The position numbers and the translations under genes are program-made. Below, piece after piece: positions 4,973 through 6,019 of a stretch of DNA of 6,019 nucleotides (positions within the stretch are counted from its first letter, which is position 1; each line of letters opens with the position of its first letter). The notes below the pieces were generated by a model, which saw only the letters and a program-made list of their open reading frames with translations, made no database searches and was not told the origin of the DNA. This DNA is from Actinomycetes bacterium (lineage in GTDB: Bacteria; Actinomycetota; Acidimicrobiia; Acidimicrobiales; RAAP-2): the NCBI GenBank assembly GCA_021799915.1, contig JAJYZN010000167.1:1-6019 (forward strand), read 5' to 3'.

Positions 4973-5845
4973 GTGCCCGATGGCGCGCCCCTGACGGCAT
5001 CGCGCCTGGACGGGCTGAGCCGGGCGGTCCTGGCCTGGGGGGCCCGACGCGACCTGCCGTGGCGGCGTACCGGCGACCCCTGGTCGATCCTGGTGAGCGA
5101 AGTCATGCTCCAGCAGACCCAGGTGTCACGGGTGGAAGAGGCCTTCAAGCGGTTCGTCGCCCGGTTCCCGACCCCACGGGAGTGCGCCGGCGCTCCGAGC
5201 GCCGACGTGGTCCGGGCCTGGGCCGGCCTCGGCTACCACCGCCGGGCCCTGGCCCTCCACCGCACGGCCGCCCTGCTGCTCGAGCGCCACGGGGGCCGGG
5301 TGCCGGCGACACGCCGTGAGCTCGAGGCCCTGCCGGGTATCGGCCCCTACACCGCCCGTGCGGTGCTGGCCCTGGCCTACGGTCACGACACGGTCCCGGT
5401 CGACACCAACGTGTCCCGCATCGTGGCCCGGGCGGTGGCCGGGCACCGGCTGCGGCCGGCCGAGACCCAGGACCTGGCCGACCGCCTCGTCCCTCCGGGC
5501 CGGGCCCGGGAGCTCACCCAGGCCATGTTCGACCTCGGGGCGCTGTGCTGCACCAGCCGCAACCCGCACTGCGACCGATGTCCCCTGGTCCGCCGGTGCG
5601 CCTGGCAGCGGGCCGGGGGGCCCGATCCGGCCGGGTCGCCCCGTCCCCAGAGCCCCTTCGCCGGCTCGGACCGCCAGGGGCGCGGCCGGCTACTGGCCGC
5701 CCTGCGCCAGGCCAGCCTGCCCGAAGACGACGTGGCCGGGGCCGCCGGATGGCCCGAGGATCGGCAACGGTCGGCGCGGGTAGCAGCGGCTCTGGTGGCC
5801 GAAGGGTTCGCCCGCTGGGAGTCCGGCGCCCTGGTGCTGGCCTGA
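4973..5845 (+). CDS. mutY: A/G-specific adenine DNA glycosylase MutY, short actinobacterial form
   Basis: This 290-residue base-excision repair enzyme removes adenine mispaired with 8-oxoguanine. DLPWRRTGDPWSILVSEVM (residues 27-45) and LQQTQVSRV (46-54) are the MutY signature, with catalytic Glu43. The helix-hairpin-helix is LPGIGPYTA (120-128), and VDTNVSRIVAR (143-153) holds catalytic Asp144. The [4Fe-4S] ligands are Cys193, Cys200, Cys203 and Cys209 (C-x6-C-x2-C-x5-C). The C-terminus (about 230-290) is a short helical, winged-helix-like segment rather than the full NUDIX-like 8-oxoG-reading domain of E. coli MutY (350 residues); such short forms are normal in actinobacteria. DTN instead of the enterobacterial DGN after the catalytic Asp is also common there. 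GTG 4973 is the only plausible start between the hydratase stop and the conserved domain, although no ribosome site is seen. It is last in the plus-strand run; its stop is one base from the convergent gene's stop. Confidence 0.93.
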   Translation: MPDGAPLTASRLDGLSRAVLAWGARRDLPWRRTGDPWSILVSEVMLQQTQVSRVEEAFKRFVARFPTPRECAGAPSADVVRAWAGLGYHRRALALHRTAALLLERHGGRVPATRRELEALPGIGPYTARAVLALAYGHDTVPVDTNVSRIVARAVAGHRLRPAETQDLADRLVPPGRARELTQAMFDLGALCCTSRNPHCDRCPLVRRCAWQRAGGPDPAGSPRPQSPFAGSDRQGRGRLLAALRQASLPEDDVAGAAGWPEDRQRSARVAAALVAEGFARWESGALVLA

Positions 5846-5846
5846 C

Positions 5847-6019
5847 CTACCCGGTGGCCATGGTGACGATGGGCTTGTTCAAGGGCTTGCCCCCCATGGA
5901 TCCGAGGAACGGCGCTGTGAAGGCGAAGATCCCGCCGTCAGAAGCCACCTCGTAGTAGCCCGAAGGGGCGGTGCCCGTGGCCTGCTCGGGGGCCACGTGC
6001 GTCGAGGAACCCTGTCTGG
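5847..6019 (-). CDS. C-terminal end of a [14 protein letters not shown] repeat protein, 5' part outside window
   Basis: The minus strand is open from the right edge to a TAG at 5847-5849, giving the last 56 residues of a protein. Visible residues 20-56 read [26 protein letters not shown] and [11 protein letters not shown]. This is one unit of a repeat I recognise from secreted or cell-surface proteins that are abundant in Acidimicrobiia and some other actinobacteria, usually written [36 protein letters not shown], occurring in tandem and probably forming a beta-propeller-like fold. The unit here is slightly divergent: YYEV replaces YWLV, and FAFTAPF is one residue short of FAFGDAPF. The preceding residues (1-19, with [14 protein letters not shown]) are a polar linker rather than another unit, so the protein may carry this repeat only singly or spaced out. 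The missing N-terminus would show any signal peptide. Function is unknown. It converges with mutY with a one-base gap. Confidence 0.78.
   Translation of the reverse strand, partial: RQGSSTHVAPEQATGTAPSGYYEVASDGGIFAFTAPFLGSMGGKPLNKPIVTMATG
5850..5960 (-). repeat. Single C-terminal [14 protein letters not shown] protein repeat unit
   Basis: This is the coding extent of the one repeat unit visible (37 residues, Gly20 to the last residue). No second copy is seen before the window ends, so tandem arrangement cannot be judged. Confidence 0.65.

Noticed and set aside
1..6019. Mobile element, CRISPR array, tRNA/rRNA, toxin-antitoxin, phage or defence system
   Set aside because: I saw no transposase or integrase motifs, no regularly spaced direct repeats, no tRNA-like cloverleaf and no defence-type domain. 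Base composition looks even throughout. The window looks like ordinary chromosomal metabolism and repair genes, and I do not claim a new system.

Overview
The window is very GC-rich, with almost no non-coding DNA, GTG start codons nearly throughout and little Shine-Dalgarno signal. Together with a C-terminal [18 protein letters not shown] repeat at the right edge and an actinobacterial-style MutY, this points to a high-GC actinobacterium, most likely Acidimicrobiia or a close relative. That placement is inferred from recognised family sequences, not from a search.

Layout. (1) Positions 1-435, plus strand: the C-terminal part of a CitE/HpcH-type acyl-CoA lyase, best read as L-malyl-CoA/beta-methylmalyl-CoA lyase; its 5' end lies outside the window. 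(2) Positions 464-3944, minus strand: a tightly coupled three-gene unit. In transcription order it holds a polytopic GT-C-like membrane protein, a class I SAM-dependent methyltransferase, and a long acyl-CoA dehydrogenase with an N-terminal extension, called (2S)-methylsuccinyl-CoA dehydrogenase. Both junctions are stop/start overlaps. (3) Positions 3994-5845, plus strand and divergent: a conserved small protein of unknown function, a single-hotdog MaoC-type hydratase of the mesaconyl-CoA hydratase/Rv2499c kind, and MutY. (4) Positions 5847-6019, minus strand: the C-terminus of a repeat protein, convergent with mutY.

The unifying theme is the ethylmalonyl-CoA pathway for acetyl-CoA assimilation. 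There, methylsuccinyl-CoA is oxidised to mesaconyl-CoA (Mcd), hydrated to beta-methylmalyl-CoA (Mch) and cleaved to glyoxylate and propionyl-CoA (Mcl). Candidates for all three consecutive steps lie within about 5 kb, but in three transcription units interleaved with genes of no evident pathway role. Crotonyl-CoA carboxylase/reductase and ethylmalonyl-CoA mutase are not in view.

I see no mobile element, CRISPR array, RNA gene, toxin-antitoxin pair or defence system. The window looks like ordinary chromosomal core with a few points worth checking: the uncharacterised passengers linked to the pathway genes, altered motif residues in two enzymes, and a probable leaderless promoter.
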